Positions 10,711 through 23,433 of a stretch of DNA of 64,000 bases are shown piece after piece. The notes beneath the pieces are model-generated. The model did not search any database. It was not told where the DNA came from and worked only from the letters and a program-made list of their open reading frames with translations. The first letter of the stretch is position 1. Every line of letters starts with the position of its first letter. The stretch lies in contig RCNN01000496.1 of assembly GCA_003667245.1 (NCBI GenBank), forward strand, positions 1 through 64,000. The letters are read 5' to 3'. The position numbers and the translations under genes were made by a program. The DNA comes from Heterostelium multicystogenum. Taxonomy: Eukaryota; Evosea; Eumycetozoa; Acytosteliales; Acytosteliaceae.

Positions 10711-13194
10711 CTTTCTCTTATTGGTGGATTCTGGACTATCCGATATATTTAAATGTTGTTGGAATTGGTGATACAGTTCTAATTATTCGTTTTAAAATGT
10801 CAAATCTACCAAATATTTTGCTGCTTTAACAAAAAATATTGGTAATTGTGACAAATGTGTGAAATTTACAATTATAGTTAATATAAAGTCGTTGTTGTTG
10901 TTAATGATGTTGTTGATGATGTTGAAGATGATGTAGTTGATATTAAAATTTTTAATTTGTTTGTCGGTTGAAAAATGACTTTGTAATTATTAGAATAATG
11001 GTATTTTTCTTTTTATTGAAAGTAGTATCGTATCTTCATATAAGGTAGAAATGATAGATCTATTAAAACAATTGGAAATACAATACAATAGTTTAATATT
11101 AATATTTAATTATTGAGATTTTGTTACAGTTAATAGAAATACAAAATTGAATGAAAATATTTAAAAATATTTGGTATGGTTGGAATGAAATTAAAAATAT
11201 TATTTAAGAACGTACTTAAAAAGTTGGTTGGAACTTAAATAATGATGAAGATTATTAAGATTATGTTGTTGTTGTTGATGATGATTGAAAAAGATAGATA
11301 GATAATTAGAAAGTTTGAATGGAATGAAATTATACAATAATTACAAATACAAAAATCAAAACGACATCAACAAAGCAAAGTACAAATGTATGGATTTGTT
11401 AAGTTATGATTTGAGATGGTATGAAATGGTCTATAAGATATAATGAAGAAAACGAAAAGTAAATAAAAGAAGGAAAGGAAAGGAAAGGAAAATATGAGAA
11501 CAAGATCTAAAAGATTGTAATTTTGGTTTCTCTTTTGTTTGAAATCGTTTTGAAAGACAGACGTTGGGTAAGAGAATCAATTATAATATGGTGATTGTGA
11601 ATTTTGCAATTTTTTGTTATTTTTTTGTATTCAATTCAATCAACTGCGGGTTAATCGCTAAAATCAAGTAGTGTAAAAATTGAAACCTGCAGGTATTTTT
11701 GCTGTTGTTGCTGTTAAATCTATAATCTATAAGAGATTTGTTGATGATGATGATTCAGGTGATTAAATTGTGGTTGTTTGTTTGCTTGTTTGTTAGTTGG
11801 TGTGTTGTTGAGAAATTATCGATGGTTTATTGGATTTGGGTGCTGTCTCTTTGTCTTCTTTCCTTGTTGGAGCACACATGAGTGTGGGTGTGGTGTTTCT
11901 TTTGATTTTAAAATCAAATTTAATATATTTTTAATCAAGACAAGTGCTGTTTTAAGTGCATAAAATTATGAAAATAATTTTCCAACCACTTTTTTTATGG
12001 AATTGTGGGTGTGATGTTTTAAGTCGGTTAGTGCGACAAAAAATCAAAATTAAATCAAAATCTAACTATTAGATAATATTTGATTGTTAATGGGACTTAG
12101 TCCATACTGTTCCTCTCACTGAAATTAATTATGATTTTCCAAAATATCTATCTTTTTAATTTTATCCTGGTATTAATTGGAAACTAAAATTGTTTACAAC
12201 TAAAAAATACAAATACTTTTCTTTAAAGTTCAATGTGATACTTAGTGATTATTACTAAAATATTTATACATACATAGATATGCTTTATAATACTATTCTA
12301 CTATGTCTATTTACAATTGATTTATTTTTATCCAATATCTAAATGTTACTCTTCCTATTACTAAATTCTTTTTATTATTTTAAAGTTTAAGATTTGGTTA
12401 AGAATAATAATATAAATATTTTAATTTATTATAAATTATTATTACTTTATTATTATTTATCTTGATAATTGGATATTAAAAGTTAATAAAATAGAATAGA
12501 CAAAAATAAAGTAATCAAATACTTTTACCAGGTTTTAAAAAATATACTAACTTATTGAGTTAGTTCAGTTGAATTTCTTCAATTATTGTTATATTTAATT
12601 ATTTATTATTCTTATTATTTTTTTTGAAGTAATTGATGATGAATTAATTAAAGGAGTCAACCAAAATTAAAGTTGGTTATTTTCTTCAACAACATTCAAT
12701 TTGTTAATGATAGGAGGGACCCTGTATGTGGAATCCTTCGTTCATATGAAACATACTATTAAATTAGAAGATTTAATCAATTTTATTTAAAAAACAATAT
12801 CTCATATGATACATATAAAAAGGCCACCGGTTTCGGAACCTTTTCATCCAGAAAGCCCCACTCAAATCTAATCTTATTTACATAAAAGGTAACAAAAATT
12901 CATCGATCCAAAAATGAACCCCACATTGTTTTTTTTTTTTGTGTTTTTAGGTTTTGCAAAAATATTAATAGGTGTGTCTGTTGTTCAACTTCAAAAAACC
13001 TTAACTTCACCAAACCAATAACAGGTTTCTTTTGAAAGGTGGAGTTGTTCGAAACACATACTGTCCAAATTAGTACTATTATTCGTTTTAAAATTATTAT
13101 TGTGAATTTTTTTAGATCTCTACTAATATCACTTGATTTATTAGTTATTCAGGAATATATATCAATGTCTTCTGAGTTTTGTTTGTTGTACCAA
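10711..13194. other. Long intergenic region with one GC-richer island
   Basis: About 2.5 kb of A+T-rich spacer with simple GTT/GAT repeats (10890-10935). The exception is 12708-12876, which has balanced composition and short open frames on both strands (see findings), and a T13 run at 12929-12941. No gene can be defended here. Confidence 0.5.
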
Positions 13195-15514
13195 TTAAGA
13201 TCGAATCCAAGATGTATGGGATAATTGTCGTTGATTGTAGGTGGAGATTGTTTGTGGCGAATTACATTCTAGAAATGTGTAGGTGTACTTGATCCGTCTT
13301 TGCCCTTGACTCCTAAAATCTGTAAAATTTTCCTCTCCTGTCAATGTTTCTTTATCCAAAAGTTCTGCTACAAGTCTATCCATTTTATCCTTATTGTCCA
13401 CGATTAAATTCTTGGCACATTTATATTGTTTCTAATGATATTAAATTAGTACTTCATTGTGGAAAATAAAGCTTTGCATGAATAACTTACATCTAATAAT
13501 AATTTCACTTCGTTGTCTATTATGCTCATAACTTCTGGTGACATTTTATCTTGGTAGAAAGTATATCCTAATTTGTCAGACATACCCCATTGAGTTATCA
13601 TTGCGAATGCCAATTTTGAAGCTTGTTGGAAGTCAGATGAAGCACCACTCGTTACATTGTCATGTCCAAAGAAAATTTCTTCTGCTGCACGTCCAGCTAA
13701 AAATATTGCTAGTCTTGTCATCATTTGTTTTCTGGTAAACTGCACATGATCGTTCTCTGGCACCTGACTGACCATACCTAGTGCATGTCCTCTTTGGATA
13801 ATGGTTGCTTTGTGAATTGGGTCGGCTGAGTCAGAGAGTGCGGCAACCAATGCATGTCCAGCTTCATGATATGCAGTATTCTTTCTGACTTCTTCACTCA
13901 TGATGGTACTCTTTCTTGCTCTACCCATTAGGATGTCGTCTCTTGCTTCATCAATTAACTTCAAATTAACATGGTCTTGTCCATGAAGTACTGCTTTAAT
14001 CGCAGCGGTGTTAATGAGGTTAGAAATATCAGCACCTGTGAAACCAGGAGTTGCGCGTGCAATTCTCTCTGAGTTGATTTCATTCTTGTCGTGCATAACC
14101 TTGGACAGATAAAAGTCTACAATATCCTTACGACCCTTAAAGTCTGGGATGGGTACTGCAATTAGACGATCAAATCTTCCTGGTCTGGTGAGGGCAGGGT
14201 CCAGAGTCTCCGGTGAATTGGTAGCTCCTATAACCAAGATCTTGTTGGTTTGTGAAAATCCATCCATCTCTGAGAGTAGCTGAAGAAGTGTCTCGTTGAA
14301 ATGGGTAGAATGTCTTGTCTTTCCGACTGCATCAATTTCATCTATAAATATGATACATGGTTGTTTTGAATTTGCAAGCTCAAACAGATCACGTACACGC
14401 TTTGCACCAACACCGACATACTTCTCATCGAAGCTGCTTCCAGTTGTATAGAGGAAGGGGACACCAGCTTCTCCTGCAATGGCACGTGCCAGAAGAGTTT
14501 TACCGGTTCCAGGCTCACCAGACAATAAGATACCTTTTGGCAACTTTGCTCCAATTTTGTCATATTTCTCTGGATTCTTGAGATAGTCCACAATCTCAAT
14601 CAATTCATTCTTGACTTCATCAATTCCCTTGACATCTTCAAAGGTTGCGCTGTTTGATGCCTCGCTGTATTCCTTTGCAACCTCCATCTTTTTATCGTCA
14701 TCAGTGTTGATTTTTAACACATTGTAAAAGAGCAAAATCAACAGAGGCAACCAAATAAGTGATGTTATTCTATCGAAAGTCGACATCTTCACGGTACCAA
14801 AATCATTGATCTTTACAAGTGGAATGAGTGGTTGTTGACTGATCTTCTCTCTTGCCTCTTCAGTGGTTCCAAATTTGAGAGAATATCCCTCTAGATCTTT
14901 TAACAATGAAATATTTGCTTTGTTGATCTTTTTCGAGTAAACCAATGCCATAAAGTAATATCTGATACATTCTTCATTCGCAGCATATGCCATTGATTCA
15001 AATCTCTCAATAATTCTATTAAATAACAGTAAGCACATCAGTATATGCAACATAAAATCAATTATGATTTAACATACGTTTCATAATCACCCATATCCAT
15101 CAATTCATGATATAGTAATTCTTGTGCATTTTCATCCTTTGGATTTTCATCTGCTTTATGTAATGCTTTATATCTAGCAGTTGCATAAGTACGACGACTT
15201 CCACTTAAAACATTATTAGTATTTTCGAAATTAGAAACTATTGAACTAGAAAACAGTATAGATCTATTATTATTATTATGATTATTATTATTACAATTAA
15301 AATAGTTTTGAATATTATTATTATTATTTTTTACATTAAAATTCTTATTATGATTGTTATTAAAATTATTTATATTGATATAACTACTACTATTATTATG
15401 GTATTTATTTGATTTTATTGATAGTAATTGAGGTGGTAATAATAAACTACCATTATTGATTGATATTAATTTATTTCTAGTTGTATTTGATAGTAATTTT
15501 GATAGACAAAACAT
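13195..15514 (-). CDS. Yme1-type mitochondrial i-AAA protease (FtsH family)
   Basis: ATP- and zinc-dependent protease of the inner mitochondrial membrane, active site expected to face the intermembrane space. The ATG at 15514 starts a presequence followed by Asn-rich filler. The Yme1-like helical N-domain ([11 protein letters not shown] joined across an intron to [10 protein letters not shown]) comes next, then one membrane helix ([16 protein letters not shown]), the AAA module with Walker A GEPGTGKT, Walker [10 protein letters not shown] and arginine finger region RPGRFDR, and the M41 peptidase with HEAGH and the downstream Asp in [10 protein letters not shown]. The single membrane helix and N-domain separate it from m-AAA proteases, which have two helices. 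The main exon (535 codons) is free of indels. The last exon (13195 to about 13438) follows a GTAAGT donor after KLLLD and adds a longer tail than usual. Confidence 0.92.
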
Positions 15515-16389
15515 CTTTATTGCAAGCAAATATTAACTATAAATATTAATAATCTATATTTAGGAAGGTGTTGCAATGTTCGTTGCTAATATATGTAATA
15601 TTTGCTTATTGTTATGAATTATTAGATAGTTATTATTGAATAAAGATTATTGTAGTAACAGTGGAAATCTAACTAAATAAAAAAATCATCAATAATATTA
15701 TCATTATTTATAAATATATTTTTCATTTATTCGTTAATTAATTTAAAATTAATTAATAATATTTTTTATTGTATTGTATGTGTGGCATTGGGGTGCGAGA
15801 AATCATGTAAAAACTTTCGGTTGAACATCAAAAATCGTCATAACAATTATCTAACATGTTACTTTTTAATAATGACGTATCATTTATAAATATTACAAAT
15901 AATTTATTAACCTACCTCCTTGGAATGTCAAATGATTAATTTAATTTAATTAATTAATTATAAAATTAATCATTTATTTGATGATAATAAAAATAATAAT
16001 AATAATAATAATAAGATTAAAAGTGAGTGTGGGTGTTATTGTTATTGCTGTTTTTAAGTTGTTAAAGTTATCTCTATTTATATATATTATCGATAATATA
16101 TAAATAGAAGTAGTTTATTTTGTTTAATAATAATAAATTAAATGATAAACTTATATTAACAAATATTAAATTGTTAATAATAGTTCTAAGATGAGTTAGA
16201 CAACTAATTTGGTAGCAAATCAGTTAGTTAATTAGTTTGTGATCATTGACCATCAATGAGTTGGTTGTTTGGTTATTTGATTAGTTACTGATAGATGATT
16301 GATCTTTTTGTAAATTAAACAATTGATCTTAGGTTGATATATTAGTATACTATTTACAGGAATATTAAGTTAATAGAATAGGGTCATCT
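15515..16389. other. Intergenic, simple repeats
   Basis: Upstream region of the i-AAA protease gene and downstream region of the Rab-like gene. It holds an (AAT)n tract at about 15990-16013 and TATA-rich sequence; no coding frame is seen. Confidence 0.5.
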
Positions 16390-17287
16390 CTATGAGCAAC
16401 ATCTCTTTTTCTCTTTTGGCAGTCTAATATCAGATTGTGGAGGATCAGATAATCTAAATGAGTCTCTTTCTTTCTTGTATTGATAGGAGTTTTGTTTCAA
16501 TGTTAAATTCACTAGAGCCTCAACAGATTCAGTTATACCAGTACCATCTTTTGCAGAAGTGAAAGTCCACCCATCAAATTTATTTTCTTGTGAAAACTTT
16601 TGGATCGAACTAGCTAAATTATCTGTATCTTCATTAGCGATTAAATCAGACTTGAAATCAATGTAAATAAGTAGATCAAAATAATGAAAGACAATGAATT
16701 AATAGTACATACCTTATTAGCCAATAAAAAGGTAGGTATGGTAGAGTTTGGGAAATTCTTATCTAATTCTTTTTTCCAATTCTTTGCACTATCGGTACAA
16801 TCTGTTTTATTGCAATCCATTACGATCAAAGCGGCATGAGCATCATTAAAATAACACTGTTTGATTATTGTTAGGAATTCCAGTAATATATATCTGTTCA
16901 GTAAATACATACTCTTGTCAATAGTAGAAAACGATCTTGTCCAGAGAAATCCCAAAAACATACTTTTAAATCATTGCCCCGAATACTCATTTGTTTAGAA
17001 TGAAATCCAACTCCAATCTAATAGTTTCAAAATGAAAATAATTAGGGTAAGACATTCTATTTAGTCAATATTATTTTGTTTGAAATACTCACTGTATTAA
17101 TGGTTGCCAATGAACTGTTATAACATATTTTATTAATAATTGATGTTTTACCAACATTGGTATTTCCAATTACAATGATCTTTAGCATTTTCTCCTGATC
17201 CATGTCTTCTTCGAAAGTTTTCATTTTTATTTTGTCCCTTTCGATATCCTTGTCAATGTCAACTTCCATAAATGTTTCTACATTCAT
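16390..17287 (-). CDS. Rab-family small GTPase, Rab32-like
   Basis: Membrane-traffic GTPase. The ATG at 17287 gives an acidic leader of about 37 residues, then the P-loop GNTNVGKTS. Further motifs are the G3 motif WDFSGQDR, the G4 motif as LLANK and SDL joined across an intron (16651-16712), and the G5 motif FTSAKDG. LLANK and the surrounding WKKELDKNFPN segment resemble Rab32/38 proteins. The C-terminus is KEKKRCCS, a double-Cys signal for geranylgeranylation. Other introns follow SLATINT and LLLTR; splice sites are GTGAGT/TTAG and GTATGT/ACAG. The Phe-Ser in WDFSGQ replaces the usual Thr-Ala, which could alter nucleotide switching. No indel was needed to read the gene. Subfamily is inferred from a few residues only. 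Confidence 0.82.
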
Positions 17288-19240
17288 TTTTAATATTTTA
17301 AACAATAGTATACTATTTATAATTATATATCAATTAATTCTTTGATTTGGTTTGTAAATTAACTTGTTGTTTGGAAATATTTATAAAAATAATACATATG
17401 AAAATGTATTTATTTTATATTATATGGTAATTATTAAAATTAAATGTATTCAAAAGTGTCTTCAACAAACAATGTTTGATAAGTTGTGAAATTATTAACT
17501 TCGCAGACTTAAGACCACAACAACATCGAAATTGGATGTGACCAGGCTTAATTCAATTCTATTTTGTTGTTGTGAATGATTGTGTGGTGATCGCAACAAT
17601 TCAGAAATGGGGTAACAAATATTCAAAAAGCGACTAAGTGAGTTAAATTTAAACTGTTCTTATAATTTAAATGATGATAAAGATGATGATATAGTTATTT
17701 TCAAAAAGAGATGAGATGAGATAAGATACGAAATAAGTATGAAGTAAATAATAATAAAGTAATATAATTATTATAATATATAGTTATTAAATTAAAGGTT
17801 TAGTTTTGTTTTGTATAGGTATTGTTTAATCTATATTCCTTTTTGAAGGTTGGCTGAATATATTTGATGATTTAAATGATCGTGACTTGTGTTTGATGTG
17901 ATTGTTTTGATTTGTTTGACACATTAACTTATATTAGTTAAAATTATTTAAATTGGTTGGAACAAAGTAATAAATTTTAATCCATTCAATTTGCAAACTA
18001 ATAATAAAATTAGTAACCAGTATCATCACCAGGTAAAATGAAGATCATGATGGGAGGGTTACTTCGGTTCACTTATGATGTTTTATAATTGGGGATTGAA
18101 AACAAACATATACTTTTTTGGATTTCAATTGTTCTGAATGGATGGATGTGTTGTTGTCATGATGCACTTATTAATTGTAGTGGCTATTGTTGGATATTTT
18201 CTAATCAGTTGATTTGTTACCTGTGTATATATGTAGCTATGTATACATCCAGCCAGCCAACCAACCAGCCAGCCAATAATATATCTATAAAATAACACTT
18301 GATATTTAGGAAAATAGAAATACAAAAAGGTGGATGGTATGGATAATACTAAAACAGGTTGTATTAGTGTTAAAGAAATCTAATTTTAAATTGAACTATC
18401 AACTATAGGGGATCTTAAAGTATTATTAATGATGTTGTTTTGATCAAATGTGAGGTGGTATGGTGATATTCATTATTTATTTATAAATGATGTTTATGTT
18501 CAGTTTTAGCAATTGATATACAATGTCGATATTACTGGGAGGGAGTGGAATGAAACAACACACTTGTTTAGAGTGTAGTAGAGTAGTGAAGTGTCAAAAT
18601 GGGTAGATCAATCAACATGTTAGCACACATACTTATAGTATACAAAGTTGTGTTGGTTGTGGGTGGGTATAAATAATTACTGTAACTATTGTTATAACTA
18701 CCCTTTGATGTTTTTATTACTGATTAGAATTAAAAGATAAATATAATTATTACTAATTAGCTCATGATATGAATGCACTGCAAAGAGACTATCACTCATA
18801 ATCAATCAGTCAATCAATCAGAACCTCATAAGTAGGTATATATATTTTTGTTGTTTTACCACAATAGCACTTCACAATTTAATTGTTGTTATTGGTGGGG
18901 TGTTCCTACCTTAAATAATAATTATCTCATTTTGTTATTTTTGATTTCTCAAGGTTAATATCACCCACAACTTACTTCCCAATATTTTTCTTCTCCTAAT
19001 GAGAAATTCTGATCAGGTGTGGTGATGAAATTCAAACAGTTCTTTATCATGTTCACCATGAATGATGATCATCATTTCTCAGCGTCAATGTTGTGATATA
19101 TAGCCAAACTATTTATGGACTGAAGCTCATTGAGATATGATTGACAAAGATTTATAAAATAAATTTATTGTTGATCTTGTCTTGGTGGAAAGAATAAGTT
19201 ATATTCAATCAATTACGTTGTTAGCAATAAAAGAGATCGC
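17288..19240. other. Intergenic, no gene seen
   Basis: A+T-rich spacer. It contains a C-rich stretch of CCAG/CCAA units at 18249-18274 (G-rich on the minus strand) and G-rich patches at 18536-18550 and 18655-18668. No RNA gene could be supported. Confidence 0.45.
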
Positions 19241-22200
19241 TTATTGTAATTTATTTGTTATGGTGGTGGTTGTCGTTGTAGTTGTGATGGTTGTGGTGGA
19301 AGCGGACTTAATTGGAATTTCATAAGATTGAAGTGAACCCCAGCATTTGCCAATACTCATCTTGATAGGCAAAGGAATACTTAATTTGGCTGAATTCTCC
19401 ATTGAATCTTTGACTATGAACTAAAGACATTGTAGATATAAGCATGATTGGAAATGTGTTGAGTTAGTTTGTATTGTTAACTATCTTTATCCTAGACTGC
19501 ACTGACTAAAATTGAGCTCCAAACCCTCCGATTGACACATAGATTTACAAACACTGAAACTAGTAAATAATACAAAACAAACTTAATTTAATTTTGAATT
19601 ACAGTTCAATTCATTTTGGATGGTTGGTACCCAAAACTCCTCACTGAAATTAGCTCAATTATAGGTATAAATTAAAATACTTACAGCAACTTCTTCGAGG
19701 TATTCTTCAGGTACTTCAAGAAGCAATTCATCATGAACCTGCAAGACAATTTCGGCTGGAATATTTCTTTCTAAAAGTCTCTGGTCGATCTGTATCATAG
19801 CGAGCTTTGATATATCGGCAGCAGTTCCTTGTGGAATCGTGTTTTTTGCTTTTCTCTTGGCACTTTCTTTTACCTCGTGGCTCACTTTCGGATCCTTATA
19901 AACTTCGAACACCTCACGGAAATAACGTTTCCTTCCAAAAAATGTTTCAACAAATCCATTTTTGATACAGAAATCACAGACTGAATTGAGGTAGTCAGTC
20001 AAAACCTGGTAGGTAGATTTGAATCGTGCCAATGCCGCTCTTGCTTTATCTTTTGTTGTATTTAGATCGTGGGCTAGCTTTCCAATGCCCATGCCATACA
20101 ATATCCCGTAGCACAGATGTTTGGCAATGGTTCGATCACTCTCTTTAATTTGGGACAAAGGTATTTTCGACATTTGATGTGAAATCAATTTGAATACATC
20201 TACCGTTTGATTATTAAATATTTCCAATAAATTTGGGTCTTGAGAGAAATGTGCCTGTTCAATATTTTTTTAGTTAGTAAATACAGGGTGGCTTTTAATA
20301 AGAATGGTAACACTTACCAATATTCTTAATTCAATTTGGGCATAATCAGCTGATAAAAAAATACATCCTTTTTTGGGTAGAAATGAATCCCTAATTTTGA
20401 TGGAAACAGTTTCACATTTAGATTCCATTGCTACTAAATTCTTTGGGATGAAAATGTTAGTATGATGGCCACATAGGACATTAAATTATCGAATGACATA
20501 CATTATATTGAGTAGAATAAGATTCTATGGCTACTTCTGGAATTTCAATATCGGAGCTATTGCTGGCAATTGAAAGTGGCGATGGTGTATAGGTAGGAGC
20601 AACCTTGAATTCAATGGGGTGTGCTATCGATTGGAGATTAGGAAATACCATGGCAAGTCGCCCAGTGGGTACGATTGTCTGTAAAATGGTCGAGTAGATT
20701 CTCATTGAGTTGTCGGTGGATCGATAGCAATACTTTCTTAGCTCGTCTGCATAGTTGTTGATATGATGTGAGAGTTTTCGATACTCCATTAAAATACCAG
20801 GAAAGGGGTGTTCATGAGAAATTGTTTCCAAATGGAATGCATTAGTGCTGAATGCCTCTTTGAGAACCTTTTTGTTGGTACGAGAGTCGGGCTTCGTTAG
20901 CTTCAGGACATTGTATATGACATCGGACATCTGAATCTTGCTGTCCAAATCCAATTTCATTCGTGGTATGAGAAGGTGTGCTTTGTAGACAAGATAGTCT
21001 ATCTTCTTTTGGACAAGCTCACGAGTATTTTGGCAAATTTCATCGTCGAATCCAATACCGATAAATTCCATACGTGCAAGAATTGGAGTTACTGGCATTT
21101 CAATATCAAACAATATTCTCAAACTAGTGCTATCTAGCTGGCATAGCAAACGCTGTGAAAGCATCAAAGTTTGAAAGCAGGCCTGATAAGAGAGATCGAA
21201 ATGGTTCTGGTTACCACATTTCAATATTGATTTGGAAACGTGATGGAACTTGGTCGCCCCAAACATCTTTTTGTTGCCCTTCATAATTTCCATATAAACA
21301 TACTCCAACTTCATGTCCTTATATAAATCTGAGTCGGTAAGCCAAAGTGCAATTTTCGGGTCGATTAAATTGTGTTTTAGTGTTATGCCCTTGGACAGAA
21401 GGATCTTAAGCTGTGGCTTTGAGTTCCATAAATGTTTATAGCTGTGTGGGCATTCCAATACCTTCTTGACCAGTTTCCAGTTGTCATTGTAGAATGACTG
21501 CTTGAACTCAACGACGCCACCCGATGGAGAAAGTGGTAGTTGATAGACAGCAAGTCCAGGAGACCACCCAATGATAATTGATTCCACATTGAAAAGCTTT
21601 GGTAAAAAGAATGTTTCCTCATCGTTCATCACCAGTTCAATATCAAACTTTGAAGTGGCAAGATTCTCATTACCAAACATCTTTAGGCTGAAACACAAAC
21701 AGATAGAGTATTCGAATTGCATTGGCCAAGCTTTCCGAAACCATTCAATATTCCGTTCATTGATGTGTCGAATCTCAAATTGAAATCCAGCTGGATCGAC
21801 TAAACCATATTGCCTTGAGTTGAAATTGGTAGAGCTATATCAAGTTTGGAAGATTAGGGACACTTTGTTTGATCCTCTGATTGATATAGACATCTAGTGG
21901 GACTGGTGGATGAAATTGTAGTTCCTCAGGATTGAATGAACTACCACTGCCACAACTAGATTCCAGGCTGGTGTCCTGCTCCCCATTGTTTTCTTTAATC
22001 ACATTCTGTATTATTTGCTTCTTTTGACCATAGTTCAATACGACTGGTTTTGTTGTGCCTGTATTTTTGGTAGTAGTATTGGTTGTGGTAGTTGAAGTAG
22101 AGCTGACTGGATTTGTGGCGGTTGTTGGAGTGGCAAAGGTGGAGGTAGTGGCAAAGGTAATGGCAATGGTTTCTTTGAAATTAATTGCAGTTTTAGAATT

Positions 22201-23168
22201 TTGGGTGGATTTGTTGTAGCAGTTGTAGTCGTAGCAGTTGTTGAAGGTTTCAGGATCTGATCTCCAGTGACTGTATTTGGTATTGCCAATTGCTGGTTGT
22301 TTTCATTGATATCTGTCGCCTTAAGTTTCTTTAAAGTGGTACTTGTACTGCTTCTTTTGCTGCTTTTTCTCTTTGATTTCTTTGGTGACTTTTGATGTTG
22401 ATGAATAGCTACATTCTCAGTTTCCATAGGATTCATAGATTCAGTGGTTTCAATAGATCTTCTCTTTTTGGAATCACTCGACTTCTTCTTACTTGATTTT
22501 TTTGGTAAATGGTCATTTTTGTTTGATTCACTTAATCTTTCTTTAATTGGAACAAAGTCATTTACATCAAAGTACACATCAACGCTGTCTATTATACCAA
22601 TATTATTATTAATGTTATTATTATTAGTTGTTGTTGATGATGATGTCGTTGGGGTTATTGTTTTTGTTCTAGACTCCGCTTCATTTAAAACTCCAGCACT
22701 TATTCTATTGTGCGTGATGCCGAATGTCTGGCTAGGATCGAATTTGCTACTCTTGGTGTCCTTATGATAATAGCTTGCACTACTGAATAGATCCATAAAC
22801 TTTGCCTGTCTTGCTAAAATTGTCTTTGTATCATGTTCAATTTTAGGATCAATAAAAGAGAATACATTCGATCGATGTATATCATTGTACTTCATTTTGT
22901 ATTGATCTAAACTCAATATTGAATCTAGCTGTGGAAACAGATATCTTTGTTGGCTTGGTAATGTTGAAATCGATGTATTTAAAGCATCATCATTATTCAT
23001 ACTATTATTATTGTTGTTGCCATTTTTTGTATGTTGAAGATGTTGAGGAGAAAGATGCTGTTGCTGTTGTTGCTGTTGTTGTGGATGTTGCGGTAAACCG
23101 TCGATAGATGAAGATGAAGTCAAATCGAAATCGAAACTTATATCATTCTTGTAGTTAATTACTGACAT
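19241..23168 (-). CDS. Family A DNA polymerase, Pol theta/nu type, without helicase domain
   Basis: Predicted DNA repair or translesion polymerase. The N-terminal 375 residues (23168 to about 22035) are low complexity (poly-Q, poly-N, Lys/Ser-rich) and likely carry nuclear signals. An exonuclease-like region follows (from about 21840, including IIIGWSPGLAVYQLPL). The polymerase core has TIVPTGRLAMVFPNLQSIA, motif A LSADYAQIELRIL (20335-20400), motif B as RTIAKHLCYGILYGMG and motif C QVHDELLLEVPEE. The last exon (19241-19420) supplies VKDSMENSAKLSIPLP and GKCWGSL after a 264-nt intron (19421-19684). Single-base frame breaks occur near 22045 and 21845. No superfamily 2 helicase motifs are present, so it resembles Pol nu or an isolated theta polymerase domain. 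Motif evidence is strong; subfamily is moderate. Confidence 0.88.
19421..19684 (-). other. Last intron of the family A polymerase gene
   Basis: Donor GTAAGT directly after the codons for EEVA and acceptor TTTAG before TTCATAGTC. At 264 nt it is longer than most introns here and contains stop codons soon after the donor, so the preceding exon can look like the end of the gene. Splicing restores the family's C-terminal block. Confidence 0.75.
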
Positions 23169-23433
23169 TATTCCATGATATTGACACTTTACATCCCTAA
23201 CTTAAAATACTAAGATATACAGTGGCATTCTCCAATGATTTAATGATGGTAAGAAACTAATTTTTCCAAGAAAAACAAAAAACAAGCAAACATCTAAACT
23301 TATTTTACAAATTAAGATAAAAAAGTTATATATATCTCATGAATAGATCTTGACTATAACAATCAATAATAATAATAATAATAATTAAAGAGTAGAAGTT
23401 TTGAATAAATAAATATATATTTAGATTTATAAA
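23169..23433. promoter_or_regulatory. Spacer upstream of the polymerase gene
   Basis: 265-bp A+T-rich gap between two tandem minus-strand genes, with an (AAT)n tract near 23365-23385; it should hold the polymerase promoter. Confidence 0.3.

Noticed and set aside
11778..11963. 61-codon plus-strand ORF
   Set aside because: TTG-started, Phe/Cys-rich and without similarity or coding composition; random in T-rich sequence.
18964..19123. ACCCACAA motif resembling the Dictyostelium upstream element for small RNAs, with a C/D snoRNA-like GTGATGA and CTGA about 60-160 bp downstream
   Set aside because: No terminal stem pairs the two boxes and the 8-mer also occurs inside coding sequence, so an RNA gene is not supported.
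19679..19690. CTTACAGCAAC resembling the class I small RNA motif
   Set aside because: It is the exon-intron border of the polymerase gene.
19655..19700. Family A polymerase ending prematurely after EEVA
   Set aside because: The missing C-terminal block (SIPLPIKMSIGKCWGSL) is encoded in frame at 19241-19420 after a 264-nt intron.
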